A DNA stretch of 64,000 nt, taken from contig NZ_JAJUXH010000001.1 in assembly GCF_021390245.1 (NCBI RefSeq), positions 682,001 to 746,000 on the forward strand, given 5' to 3'. The DNA is from Dyadobacter sp. CY323. GTDB lineage: Bacteria; Bacteroidota; Bacteroidia; Cytophagales; Spirosomataceae. Under the pieces are notes generated by a model that saw only the letters and a list, made by a program, of their open reading frames with translations, was not told the origin of the DNA and ran no database searches. The position numbers and the translations under genes are program-made. Below, one piece after another: positions 33,856-44,200 of the stretch; positions within the stretch are counted from its first letter, which is position 1, and each line of letters begins with the position of its first letter.

Positions 33856-36225
33856 TCATCGGATGAAGTAGCGAAGCTTGACAAACACGGCTCGTCCGGG
33901 TTTTTGAAGCCGGAAGTTGTCATATGCGAGGCTGTTGGTAAGATTGCGGCAATCGACGGAAACGTTATATTTTCCTTCCCTGAGAGAATACGAAAGAGAG
34001 GCTTGCTGGATAAACTGGCTGGGGACCTTGTTTTTGCTCGCTTTGCTGCCAAATGCTTCCCATGTCAGGTAAAACCAATGCACATACTGCGCGCCCCAGT
34101 TGAGCTGCAGGCGGGTTCCCTTTCCCAAAAGGTCATTTTTACCTATACCGAGATCGGCGTTTCCGAAAGCCCAGGGCTGGTTGGGTATTTTGTTGAGATA
34201 CGTAGCTTCCGGCGTTCCCGAGGAACCCAATGCGTACTTGGTATTATTGATGGCATTTTGATAGCTGCCATTCATACTGAAGTTGAGCAGGCTGCCGTAA
34301 TCGTAGCGAAATTCAGCCTCGAACCCCGTCACGCGGACTTTGGAAGTGTTTTCGAAACGGCTTACACTTGCATTGGACTGGTACACAACCGAATAAATAA
34401 AATCTTTTGCATCCCTGAAAAACCATGAAGCTTCGGCAAAAAACCGGTGGCGGTTTACGCGGTGGCCAAAGAAACCACCTGCATTCAGGTTGTGGCCCGA
34501 TTCCGGTTTCAAATCCAGATTGGCGACCACGGTATAGCCATTGCCGAACATTTCGCCCACATCCTGCAGCCGATATGCTTGTTCGTAAGAAGCTTTGAGT
34601 CCGGAGTTGTCGGTGATCTTGAATCGGGAGGCTACGCCGTATCCGAAATTGTTGAGGAAACTGCTTGCCGGGGCATATTCCCCGGTGAGGGAAACAAATT
34701 CTTTCTGCTCGATGCCGATGCCGTAATATTTTGCAAAAAAAGTGTTGGTGAGCCGGTCGCTCAATAAATTTTGCTGATAGGCCAGACCGAGTATGTGCTT
34801 GCCCAGCAACCCCGGAATATCGTCCCGGTTTGTCAGTAATTCGTTGTAATTCTCATTTTTAACATGATCAAATGTGTAGTTCAAATTGAATGAATGTGAG
34901 GCATTGGCTTCATAACTGAGATTCAGCCGCGCGAAGGTTTTGGGCCGGATGATGTGCGTCAATGATTTAATGCCCCCCAGTTCCGACTGATTGGTTTTCA
35001 CTCTCGAACCATCCCACGCATATTTATACCCGGCCGTATCGGTAACCATGTTGTGATCCCGCGACCGCGAAATGAATGCATTGGCATTTAAGCCTTTTGT
35101 AAATAAATTGTCTTTTCGATAGCGAACCGAGGCGTTGAATGCGTCCCCATTCCGGGTGGCATCTCCGTACACCACCTCCTGGCGTGTACCGGTCTGAATG
35201 TCCTGGTCTGTTTTGGAATAAGACCCGCCGATGAAGAATACATCCGCCCATTTTTTATTGGTGAGACCGACTTCAAGCTGTCCCATCGCTGACTTATACT
35301 GGTCATGAAAGCGACGGAAATTTTTTTGAATGTATTTGTATTGATCCTCATCCCATACTTCCACGCCCCGCATCAGGTAGTTGTTGTCGGAATAATTATA
35401 GAATGCGCTGGCCTTTAATATGATCCCCGTACTTTTTTGGGTATACTGGCCCGTCAATGCCGCCCGGTGCGTATTAAATGAACCGGCGCTGTAGCTTGCG
35501 TCGAGGAAATTGCTGACACGCTGGTTCGTGATCAGGTTTACACTTCCGCCAAGTGCGTCAGATCCAAGCGAAACCGGCACCACACCTTTGTACACTTCAA
35601 CCCTTTCGGCCAGGTTTACCGGAACATTGTTGAGCGACATGGCGCTTCCCATTACTTCCAGGGGGATTCCATCGATAAAAAACTTGATGGCACGTCCGGA
35701 AAGACCATTGATGGCAAAATTAAAATCGGAACCCAAGCCTCCCTGTTCTCTTACCCTGATCCCAGTGGTGCGGTTGAGCACCTGGTTCATATCGGCGGTG
35801 GTGTTTGCAAACTGTTTTGTTTCAATCGCATTCACTGCAAATGCCTGCTCGCGTACTTCCTGGGCCTGCGTTTTACCCAATACCTGCACTTCCTCCAGAT
35901 TGCTTTCCCGCTCGGTCAGTGTAATGTCCAGTGATTCCGACTGTTCATCTTTCAGTACAATTACTTTCGTTTGTCTGTCAAAACCAACTGCCGTAATGGT
36001 CACTACATATTTGCCGGATTTTACATTGGTAAAACGGTATTCGCCTGTGGCATTGGTAGTTGTGCCGGTCGAAGTTGGGGTTAAAAGTACATTGGCATCC
36101 GAAAGAGGCGCTCCCGTTGCTGACAATACCCGGCCCGAAAGATTTGCGGTGCCGGTGTTTTGGCCGGATGCGAGAATGGACAGGATGCAGAAACACCCGA
36201 TCAGCAAAAATCTGCTCACTTGCAT
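33856..36225 (-). CDS. TonB-dependent receptor, siderophore type
   Basis: A 789-residue outer-membrane receptor with signal peptide ending SGQ, a carboxypeptidase-regulatory-like domain (about 28-105), then the plug (QFANTTADMNQVLNRTTGIRVREQ, FIDGIPLEVMGS, ERVEVYKGVVPVSLG) and a barrel ending FVKLRYFIR. It is shorter than SusC proteins and has no SusD partner, which fits a siderophore- or haem-type receptor rather than a glycan transporter. The gene belongs to a run of six minus-strand genes with an ECF sigma factor and DUF4374 lipoproteins. Confidence 0.88.
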   Translation of the reverse strand: MQVSRFLLIGCFCILSILASGQNTGTANLSGRVLSATGAPLSDANVLLTPTSTGTTTNATGEYRFTNVKSGKYVVTITAVGFDRQTKVIVLKDEQSESLDITLTERESNLEEVQVLGKTQAQEVREQAFAVNAIETKQFANTTADMNQVLNRTTGIRVREQGGLGSDFNFAINGLSGRAIKFFIDGIPLEVMGSAMSLNNVPVNLAERVEVYKGVVPVSLGSDALGGSVNLITNQRVSNFLDASYSAGSFNTHRAALTGQYTQKSTGIILKASAFYNYSDNNYLMRGVEVWDEDQYKYIQKNFRRFHDQYKSAMGQLEVGLTNKKWADVFFIGGSYSKTDQDIQTGTRQEVVYGDATRNGDAFNASVRYRKDNLFTKGLNANAFISRSRDHNMVTDTAGYKYAWDGSRVKTNQSELGGIKSLTHIIRPKTFARLNLSYEANASHSFNLNYTFDHVKNENYNELLTNRDDIPGLLGKHILGLAYQQNLLSDRLTNTFFAKYYGIGIEQKEFVSLTGEYAPASSFLNNFGYGVASRFKITDNSGLKASYEQAYRLQDVGEMFGNGYTVVANLDLKPESGHNLNAGGFFGHRVNRHRFFAEASWFFRDAKDFIYSVVYQSNASVSRFENTSKVRVTGFEAEFRYDYGSLLNFSMNGSYQNAINNTKYALGSSGTPEATYLNKIPNQPWAFGNADLGIGKNDLLGKGTRLQLNWGAQYVHWFYLTWEAFGSKASKNKVPSQFIQQASLSYSLREGKYNVSVDCRNLTNSLAYDNFRLQKPGRAVFVKLRYFIR

Positions 36226-36387
36226 TACTTTTAATTGTGTAGAAACGTTGAAAGAACCCCAGTTTTCGCTGGTCGGGCTGTGCAGGTGTCGCTGTACGGC
36301 TCAGATAATAAGGAGTAGCACAATGCCCGGGTAACCCTAGGCGGCAGGTGAAAAAAATAGCAAAATCTTATTCTGTTGTAACTAAAG

Positions 36388-37581
36388 CTATTGAAGCCGG
36401 TTGATCATATAGACCTGCCCGTCGATGGTAATGCCCTCGGTAAGCTTACCGCTCGGAACATGATATCGCCAGATCGTCGATTCATTATTGCCGTTGTTTA
36501 CAGCAACATATACCTGATCGTTTTCCACAAGCACATTATATTCAAATTTGAGGCGATCGGGTGGAAGGTCGATCCTCGTTTTCTTCTGGGTGTATAAATC
36601 CAGTATGTAGTAGTCGACAATTCTTTTTTCGAGGTAATCCATATACCGGTTTACACGCTTTTTCTCCACCATTTTGATCAGCGCTTTGCCATTTCCGAGG
36701 TCATACAGCAAGTACCCTTCCTGATTCTGCTGGTCTGTCGGTCTGAAAAAATACGTGGGATCCAGCTTGTCTTCCCCTTTTTTGATCCGGTAAATCCCGG
36801 TTGACTTGGTGGGATGATTGTGGGTCCGGCCGCCCGGCTGCGTCAGTAAGTAAATGTCGCCATTGTTGACCAGCGAAAAAGGGGCATGCAAAAAGTAGCC
36901 TCCCGGCCAGGTCGAGCGGGTGTCTTTTTGCAGATCCAGTGTTTTCATGGACGGATACTCCACCACCGCCATGTAGGTAGTGTCGCGCGCGGGCGCCAAG
37001 GAGTTCACTCCCTCGTAAAGGGTGTAGGCAATGTAAATGCGGTTATCTCTGAGCTTTGCAAACACTCCCCCGTAATATTCGGGTTTTACTGGAAACGGAA
37101 TGTCAAACGTTCCGTGACTGGCCACCGTCATCGTCCGCACATCCACCAGCGCGTACACAAACTGACTTCCTTCCATGGTACTGCCGATCAGCAGCGTATC
37201 CGGGCTTACCCAGTCATACCAGCTCGAAAAGTATTTCCAGGGAATGGTATCCAGTGAGCAGACTTTATCTGCGACCAGCTCGTTCTCCGTTGGTTTGTAA
37301 CGCGTAAGACTTCGTTTGTTTTCATCTATTCCATAATAGCTTCCATCCTTGTAGGCAAACACAATGGGCTCCACTTGCCGGGCAGTTTTTGGTACCTCGT
37401 AGGAGCCCTCCATCAAAGATTCCGCACGGATCAGAAACTCTTTTTCCGCATCGGCCGAATAAACGAGAATGCCGTACGGACGCTCGTTAGGGTTTGCTTT
37501 GTCTGCAGGTTTTTTATCACAAGAAATGAAAAGAGAGGTCAGAAGGACGGCGATCAGGGTACAAATACGGGACATTTGCAT
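36388..37581 (-). CDS. DUF4374-like lipoprotein, second copy
   Basis: A 397-residue lipoprotein (lipobox LLTSLFISCDK, cysteine near residue 21). It shares with the DUF4374 protein encoded at 32588-33811 the pattern VDVRTMTV, VVEYPSMKTLDLQKDTRSTWPGG and GIYRIKKGEDKLDPTYFF, so the two are divergent paralogues. Its start codon shares one base with the stop of the FecR-like gene (TAATG). It comes between the regulator pair and the TonB receptor. Role unknown, presumably surface handling of the imported iron complex. Confidence 0.75.
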   Translation of the reverse strand: MQMSRICTLIAVLLTSLFISCDKKPADKANPNERPYGILVYSADAEKEFLIRAESLMEGSYEVPKTARQVEPIVFAYKDGSYYGIDENKRSLTRYKPTENELVADKVCSLDTIPWKYFSSWYDWVSPDTLLIGSTMEGSQFVYALVDVRTMTVASHGTFDIPFPVKPEYYGGVFAKLRDNRIYIAYTLYEGVNSLAPARDTTYMAVVEYPSMKTLDLQKDTRSTWPGGYFLHAPFSLVNNGDIYLLTQPGGRTHNHPTKSTGIYRIKKGEDKLDPTYFFRPTDQQNQEGYLLYDLGNGKALIKMVEKKRVNRYMDYLEKRIVDYYILDLYTQKKTRIDLPPDRLKFEYNVLVENDQVYVAVNNGNNESTIWRYHVPSGKLTEGITIDGQVYMINRLQ

Positions 37582-38294
37582 TAAATCAGCTTAAAGTCCT
37601 TGATAAACTGGCTCACCAGCGGTGGAGGAAGGTCCAGGATCCGGGCTTTGTCTACCACAATGATCTCGTCCGTTTCCATGCGGTAATGCGTGGCAAGATA
37701 GGATTTCCCTTTGGCTACCGTCACTTTTTGCAACGTGTAATTCGTTTTCTTGCAGCCCGAACTGAACACCAGTTCCACATCGTTTTCGGAATTGTTTGTG
37801 ACCTGCAAAGAACCGCAAAAACGGATTTGAACCGCTCGCGTCCACGCTGGGATATTGGCCTCGGCTTTACTTTGAGGCGACAAGGTAAACGACAAACTGG
37901 CCAGCTTGCCATTCTTGGCTGTATTGCCGGCAAGGTTATCCAGAGAAACCTGGCCATCGACCGATCGGGTAGGGTAGTATATTCCGGCTGCAAGGCTACC
38001 AACGAAAAGCAAAACAGTCGCGGCAATGGCTAGTCGGGTAATTGGCCTTATTGCGTAAAGCTCTTTTTTGAGTACGCGGATAAGACGGCCCCGGCGTGCA
38101 TTCTTTTTCACACCATTCGAAATGCCTTGCCAGATTTCGAATTTGTGGATCAGTTCAGGCTCACCGTCAGGCAAATGCAGGTTCTCCTCCGCCTCAGGAT
38201 CCAGAAGCCATTCCACGACGACTTCCTTTTCTTCCTGCGTGCATTGTCCCTGGTGATATCGTATGATCAGTTCTGGTGTGATTTCTATTTTCAT
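37581..38294 (-). CDS. Short FecR-like anti-sigma factor
   Basis: A 237-residue single-pass protein. Residues 1-45 (EITPELIIRYHQGQCTQEEKEVVVEWLLDPEAEENLHL) resemble the cytoplasmic anti-sigma region of FecR proteins, and one membrane segment lies near residues 84-103. The periplasmic part (104-237) lacks the FecR-domain blocks such as SVWLN or GEAYFEV seen in the paralogue at 39909. It is encoded between the sigma factor and the DUF4374-like gene. I read it as a diverged or different type of anti-sigma factor. The ATG at 38294 (MKIEI) is chosen over 38333. Confidence 0.65.
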   Translation of the reverse strand: MKIEITPELIIRYHQGQCTQEEKEVVVEWLLDPEAEENLHLPDGEPELIHKFEIWQGISNGVKKNARRGRLIRVLKKELYAIRPITRLAIAATVLLFVGSLAAGIYYPTRSVDGQVSLDNLAGNTAKNGKLASLSFTLSPQSKAEANIPAWTRAVQIRFCGSLQVTNNSENDVELVFSSGCKKTNYTLQKVTVAKGKSYLATHYRMETDEIIVVDKARILDLPPPLVSQFIKDFKLI

Positions 38295-38367
38295 AATGCC
38301 TAAAAGCCCATGCTCTCTCACAACGAGTAGCATAGCACGCGTAAAACCCTAAATTGTAAAAACTAAT

Positions 38368-38913
38368 CTACGAATCAAACGCGAAGCGAATTTTTTGCTG
38401 AAGTAGGCGAAGCACTTTGGTGATGTGGTATTCCACAGCCTTTTCAGAAATGCCGATCAGAAACCCGATTTCCTTGTTGCTCATTCCTTCCATGCGTAAG
38501 GAATGTACCCGCTGACTCTGGCTGGGAAGGTCGTCCACCCACGTTTGCAGGTGCACATTCAGGTCATTGTAGAATACTTCGTGTTCGGTGCAGCAGGTGG
38601 AACAGGCACTGTTTCCCTGAATTTTGGCGAGATGGGTTTGTTGGATGGTTTTGTTCCGGTAGTACTCAAAAACCTTCATTTTCGCAGCCCTGACCAGGTA
38701 ATGCTCGACAGAAGATGTGATAGAAAGGCTATCCCGCCGCTCCCATAGCGAAAGGAAAATATCCTGCACCATTCCCTGGGCTACCTCCACGATCCTGACA
38801 TTTTTATAGCATACGGCATACACCTTCTTCCAGTAAAGCGAATAAATTCTCTCAAAAGACTGCTCGTCTTTGAATAGGAGGGGGTTAGTTGTGCTATTGT
38901 CTATGTGTTCCAA
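38368..38913 (-). CDS. ECF-type RNA polymerase sigma factor
   Basis: A 181-residue sigma-70 family protein with region 2 (FERIYSLYWKKVYAVCYKNV, QGMVQDIFLSLWERRDSL) and region 4 (MEGMSNKEIGFLIGISEKAVEYHITKVLRLL). The linker contains an unusual cysteine group CSTCC near residues 117-121, which could bind a metal or respond to redox. It heads the minus-strand iron-type cluster, 74 bases before the FecR-like gene, and is divergent from another ECF sigma gene at 39167. Confidence 0.85.
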   Translation of the reverse strand: MEHIDNSTTNPLLFKDEQSFERIYSLYWKKVYAVCYKNVRIVEVAQGMVQDIFLSLWERRDSLSITSSVEHYLVRAAKMKVFEYYRNKTIQQTHLAKIQGNSACSTCCTEHEVFYNDLNVHLQTWVDDLPSQSQRVHSLRMEGMSNKEIGFLIGISEKAVEYHITKVLRLLQQKIRFAFDS

Positions 38914-39166
38914 TAGTTGAGTGCCATTTTAACAAAAGTATGTCTATTTAGATTAAATTCAAATAAGGAATTCGATTTAAATCGTTTTTAAATGGCACAA
39001 TGATCCACGCGGCCAGCACGCACCGGCCTGCCTTAACAGCCAGCCCGGCGGCAACTTTTGCATTTGTTATTATTTATATAAAAATTAATACTTTTATGAC
39101 ACTCCTGACACGGGGTAATGCATACAGACCCTATTTACGGACGCGCAGCCGTCACTGTGATTCGAT
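38914..39166. promoter_or_regulatory. Shared spacer of two divergent ECF sigma loci
   Basis: 253 bases between the two sigma genes. No clear dyad or perfect promoter was found. It is AT-rich around 38930-38990, and a GC-rich patch lies near 39005-39055. Confidence 0.4.
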
Positions 39167-39742
39167 ATGAGAACACCAGATCAGCTATCAGATTTTTCGA
39201 AGGATAATGCCGGGAGCGGGTTGTCTTTTGAGACGATATTTGGGAAGAGTTACGCAGGTCTTGTCTTTTTTTCATTTAATATCACCGGAGATAGGCAGGA
39301 GTCGGAGGATATTGTGCAGGATGCATTCGTTCAATACTGGAACCGCCGGCACGAGGTTACCCCGGACCTTGCCGTGATAAAAGGCTATTTGTATACGACC
39401 GTCAGAAATTCAAGCCTGAACCTCCTGAAACACCAGAAAATCGTTCAGAGATTTCGGGATCAGCAGCCATCGGAGCCTGTAGAAGAAAGAAGTATAGAAA
39501 ATGAGATCATTCGTTCCGAAGTACTTTCTCAGATCCATCATGCCATAGAATCATTACCGGCAGGATGCCGTCGCATTTCGGAGATGAGTTATCTGGACGG
39601 CAAGAAAAATCAGGAAATCGCCGATGAGCTTGGGGTTTCGGTGAATACGGTGAAGACCCAAAAGCAGCGCGCACTTTACCTGCTACGGCAAAAACTAAGT
39701 ATGGAAACATTCAGCCTGCTTTTGCTCATTATCTTGAAGTAG
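39167..39742 (+). CDS. ECF-type RNA polymerase sigma factor of the SusCD locus
   Basis: A 191-residue sigma factor. Region 2 is FEKIFxxxY-like (FETIFGKSYAGLVFFSFNITGDRQESEDIVQDAFVQYW), and region 4 is SEMSYLDGKKNQEIADELGVSVNTVKTQKQRAL. The hydrophobic tail FSLLLLIILK is common in Bacteroidota ECF factors paired with FecR. It is followed by a FecR gene (167 bases on) and a SusC with STN domain, the full set for transport-coupled cell-surface signalling. Confidence 0.92.
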   Translation: MRTPDQLSDFSKDNAGSGLSFETIFGKSYAGLVFFSFNITGDRQESEDIVQDAFVQYWNRRHEVTPDLAVIKGYLYTTVRNSSLNLLKHQKIVQRFRDQQPSEPVEERSIENEIIRSEVLSQIHHAIESLPAGCRRISEMSYLDGKKNQEIADELGVSVNTVKTQKQRALYLLRQKLSMETFSLLLLIILK

Positions 39743-39908
39743 TTACACATTCTGCTCGTCCTTCTTATTTCTATTCCATTAAATCTTACACAGATTTACG
39801 GCATTTTCATGCTGCATTGAAGGGAAATAAAAATAATCTCATTTTTTTTAGTACTTCTTTCACCCCGATCCTTTCCGGAGTTGTCTTACATCTATAAACG
39901 GATTTTAA

Positions 39909-41102
39909 ATGCAAGCGGGTAGAGGACCATTTGAAAAAGCAGATTTGATTGTCAGGTATCTGAAAGGAGATCTGTCCGCCGAGGAACAGGTGCAGTTGAA
40001 TACCTGGCTCGACTCAGATCCCGAAAACCGCAGATTAGTAGCGGACCTGGAAAACGAGGCCAAACTGGAAAGTGACCTGGAATTTATTTCGTCGGTGGAT
40101 AAAGATGCTGCCTGGCAGAATATTTCCGGAAGGATCAGCAATAAAGTACCTGAACGCCGCCTGTGGCCAGTCTTTGGAAACTGGAAATATGCAGCAGCCA
40201 TTCTGATTTTCGGAATGCTTTCCTACGCAGCATTTGAGTTGTCGTATAATGAGGAGCGTTCAGAAATCGCGGAGGTCAAACCTGTTGAAGTAAAAAATGA
40301 TGCACTCCCGGGTGGGGACAAGGCGACACTTACGCTGGCAGACGGTACCGTTGTGGCGCTCGAAGACATTGCCGACGGAACGGTGCGCGAGGAAAATGGG
40401 ATCAGGGTGAGCAAAGTGGCCGGGCAGCTGGTGTATGAAGTCGTGAAATCCGCAGAAACGGCTGTTAATGCATACAATACGATCCAGACGCCGGTAGGAG
40501 GGCAGTATCATATCGTCCTGCCGGATGGCAGCAAAGTATGGCTTAATTCTGAATCATCACTGCGCTTTCCGACCGCATTTACGGGAGAAAATCGTGGCGT
40601 GGACCTGACCGGCGAGGGGTATTTTGAAATAACTAAAAATACAAAGAAGCCTTTCATCGTGCATTCGGGAAAAACACAGGTGGAAGTGCTGGGGACGCAT
40701 TTTAATGTAATGGCGTATGCAAATGAAGCATTTAGCAAAACGACATTGCTGGAAGGCTCTGTGAAAGTAAGCAATGGCGTCAGCAGCAAAGTCATGATGC
40801 CTGGTCAACAGGCAGTGGTAGGCGGGCAGGTACACATACGAGCCGCAGATACCGACGAGGCCGTTGCCTGGAAAAATGGCTATTTCCAGTTTGAAAACGA
40901 GGATTTGAAAACCATCGTGCGACAGTTGAAACGGTGGTATGACGTAGAAATTGAAAACGAGGAACAGATACCCGACAAGCATTTTACGGCGGTTATCTCC
41001 CGGAATACGCCGCTTTCAAATGTGTTGAAAATGCTCGAAATGTCGGGCGAGCTAAACTTTGAAATACAAGGAAACAGAATTTCAATCAAAGAAAATAAGT
41101 AA
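39909..41102 (+). CDS. FecR-family anti-sigma factor
   Basis: A 397-residue single-pass protein: cytoplasmic anti-sigma region (1-80), a membrane segment at about 90-112 and the periplasmic FecR domain with TPVGGQYHIVLPDGSKVWLN, LTGEGYFEITKNTKKPFIVHSG and VEVLGTHFNVMAY, then a DUF4974 C-terminal domain (FENEDLKTIVRQLKRWYDVEIE). It transmits substrate occupancy from the STN-bearing SusC to the sigma factor at 39167. Intact and normal in length. Confidence 0.94.
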   Translation: MQAGRGPFEKADLIVRYLKGDLSAEEQVQLNTWLDSDPENRRLVADLENEAKLESDLEFISSVDKDAAWQNISGRISNKVPERRLWPVFGNWKYAAAILIFGMLSYAAFELSYNEERSEIAEVKPVEVKNDALPGGDKATLTLADGTVVALEDIADGTVREENGIRVSKVAGQLVYEVVKSAETAVNAYNTIQTPVGGQYHIVLPDGSKVWLNSESSLRFPTAFTGENRGVDLTGEGYFEITKNTKKPFIVHSGKTQVEVLGTHFNVMAYANEAFSKTTLLEGSVKVSNGVSSKVMMPGQQAVVGGQVHIRAADTDEAVAWKNGYFQFENEDLKTIVRQLKRWYDVEIENEEQIPDKHFTAVISRNTPLSNVLKMLEMSGELNFEIQGNRISIKENK

Positions 41103-41227
41103 AACAGAAGTAAATGCAGGGCCAAAAAAACCGATAGCGTGGCGACGCTACCGGCGGAATCGGGGCTTGCGAAATAGGTGTACAGTGCGAACCATAAACT
41201 ATTCTTAAACCCAAACTTTGTGAAATT

Positions 41228-44200
41228 ATGAAAATAAAGCTACGCTGCAAAAATGGCAGACGGCTCCGCCTTATTCCATCCAAAATTTTGTTCACGATGA
41301 AACTAAGTGCTCTCCTCCTCACAATCGCCTGCATGCAGGTAAGTGCATCGGCCATTTCGCAGAAAATCTCGCTTTCCGTTGAGCGGGCGCCCATGGAACA
41401 GGTCATTAAAATGATCAAAAAAAGAAGCGGCTATCTGTTTATGTACAACAATGAACTTCTGAAAAAAGCAAAACCCGTGACGGTGAACATCTCCGAAGGG
41501 ACTATTCAGCAGGTTTTGGAGCAATGCTTTGATAATCAGCCGCTGACGTATGAGCTGCTCGACAAAACAATCGTCGTGAAGCCGAAGGTCCAAAAAGTGA
41601 GCGTCGAAGAACCGGCGGCGGATGCCCGGAAGCTGGAAGTGAAGGGCAGGGTATCCGACGAAAAAGGCGGCGGGCTACCGGGAGTTAGCATTGTTTTAAA
41701 AGGTACACAACGCGGTACGACCACGGACATCAACGGGAACTATCAGCTCGAAGTAGATGATAGTGAGGCGGTTCTGATTTTCAGTTTTGTGGGATATCTT
41801 TCCAGAGAGTTGAAAGTGGGTGCTCAGGCATCGTTGGATGTGACGCTGGCGGTAGACGATAAGGCACTTGAAGAAATTGTGGTGGTTGGATATGGTACCG
41901 TCAGAAAAAGTGACCTCACCGGCTCCATATCGCAGATCAAGGCCAAGGAATTGAATTCCTACCCAAGTACGAATGTGTTACAGGCACTCTCGGGCCGCTC
42001 GGCAGGTGTGCAGGTTTTACAGAATACCGGAGCTCCCGGGGCGCCGGTCAGCGTACGTGTCCGCGGTACCAATTCGATCCAGGGCAGTAATGAACCGTTG
42101 TATGTGGTGGACGGATTTCCATTGTCGGGCAGTAACCCCACGGTGCTGAACAATGCTGATATTGAGAATATCGAGATTTTGAAGGATGCATCGGCAACGG
42201 CGATTTATGGTTCGCGCGGTGCAAATGGCGTGGTGCTGATTACGACGAAACGAGGGAAAGCCGGACAAACGCGGGTGGATTTTGAAACCAGTTACAGTTC
42301 GCAGGTGCTGCGAAAAAAGCTGGATATGATGAATGCGCGGGAGTATGCAACTTTTTACAACGAGCAGGCCGCCAACGATAACCTGAAACCCTACTTCACG
42401 CAGCAGCAAATCGATGGATTTGGCGACGGATTTGACTGGCAGGACTTCGCATTTCAAAGAGCCCCGATGAAGACCACTGCATTAAATGTAAGCGGCGGAA
42501 CTGAAAAAACACAGTTTGCGCTATCGGGAAGCATATTTAATCAGGAAGGTATCATCAGAAACAGTGATTACAACCGGTATTCGCTGAGAGCAAATGTGAA
42601 TCATGCAATTAGCAGTAAACTGACGGTTAATTTTACTGGTACACTTACCCGCGTCAAGTCAGATGCTCAGAATAGTCAGGGAGGCAACCGGGGCGGGTCG
42701 CTGATCGCCGGCGTAGTTTCCGCGCCGCCCATTTTGAATCCCTACAACGAGGACGGAACTTACCGCGTGTTTGGCACGGCGTACTCGTTCATTAATGCGC
42801 AGCTGATCAACCCCATCAACTTCCTGAATGAGCAATCGAGCCGGACGAAAGGGAACCGGATCCTGGCCAATACCGCGGTGATCTATAATCCGATACCGGA
42901 ATTGACGGTCAAGATTTCGGGTGGGATTGAGAATGCGGACGACCGGGCGGATTCATATACGACTAATAGTTTTATTAATTCACAGGGAAGCGCAAGTGTC
43001 AGCACAAGCCAGTTTACCAGCTTGCTGAGCGAGAATACGATCAGCTATAACAAAATCATCGCTCAAAAGCACAGCGTTTCAGCGGTAGTGGGCGTAACCT
43101 ACCAGGATTTCGTGAGCACCGGCCTGACCGGAAGCGGAATTGGGTTTCTGAGCAATACGAGCCAAACGCACGATCTGGCTGCCGCGAATACCCCGGGAAT
43201 ACCTGGTTCTTCCTACTCCAAATCATCGTTGCTTTCGTATTTGGGACGGGTCAATTACGCATTTGACAGCAGATACCTGGCCACCGCCAGTTTCCGTGTC
43301 GACGGCTCATCCAAATACAGTGAGGGTAATAAATGGGGATATTTCCCATCCGCGGCACTGGCCTGGCGCATTTCCAATGAGGCGTTTCTGAAAGACAATA
43401 CGTTTATCTCCGACTTGAAACTGAGGCTCAGCTGGGGACTTACGGGCAGCCAGGCAATTGGCCCATATGCGACTCTTAATCAGCTGCTTTCTGGAAAAAC
43501 GGTCTTTGATGACGCACTGTTTACAACCTACGCTCCCGGAACCGTATTACCCGGAAATTTGAAATGGGAAACTACGGAACAGCGCGATATCGGAATTGAC
43601 GTGGGGATTCTGCGTAACCGGGTCAATATTACCGCAGATTATTATCATAAAAACACCCGTGACCTGCTCAACACCGTGCAGTTGCCGTCTTCGCTGGGTT
43701 TCAACAGTACGATCCAGAATATCGGGGAAGTTCAGAATAAAGGTTTTGAGCTGGGTGTAAATGGCAACATTTTTCATGGCGCTTTCAGATGGGACCTGGG
43801 CGGTAACATCTCCCTGAACAGGAATAAAGTGATCAAATTATACGGCGGGCAGGACATCCTGGGCGGTTTTGTCGACATCAACACCATTACCGATACCCGC
43901 AATATCCTGAGGGAAGGCCAGCCGATGGGACGTTTCTGGGGGTATATTGAAAACGGGTATGATGAAAAAGGGAAGATCAAATACCAGGATGTGAATAACG
44001 ATGGCACCATTACTGTGCTCGACAAAACGTACATCGGGAATCCCAATCCTGTGTTTATTTATGGGCTGAATTCAAATATGTCCTTCAAAAACTTCGACCT
44101 GACGATTTTTATCCAGGGAACGCAGGGTAACGACATTCTCAATACGAGCTCGATCAACAACACGGTGGACTATTCCAATGGACTAAATATGCCCCGGGAA

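Noticed and set aside
35510-36334. A 274-codon plus-strand frame opposite the TonB receptor
   Set aside because: Low-complexity Ser/Thr-rich translation expected from the antisense of a plug and carboxypeptidase-like domain.
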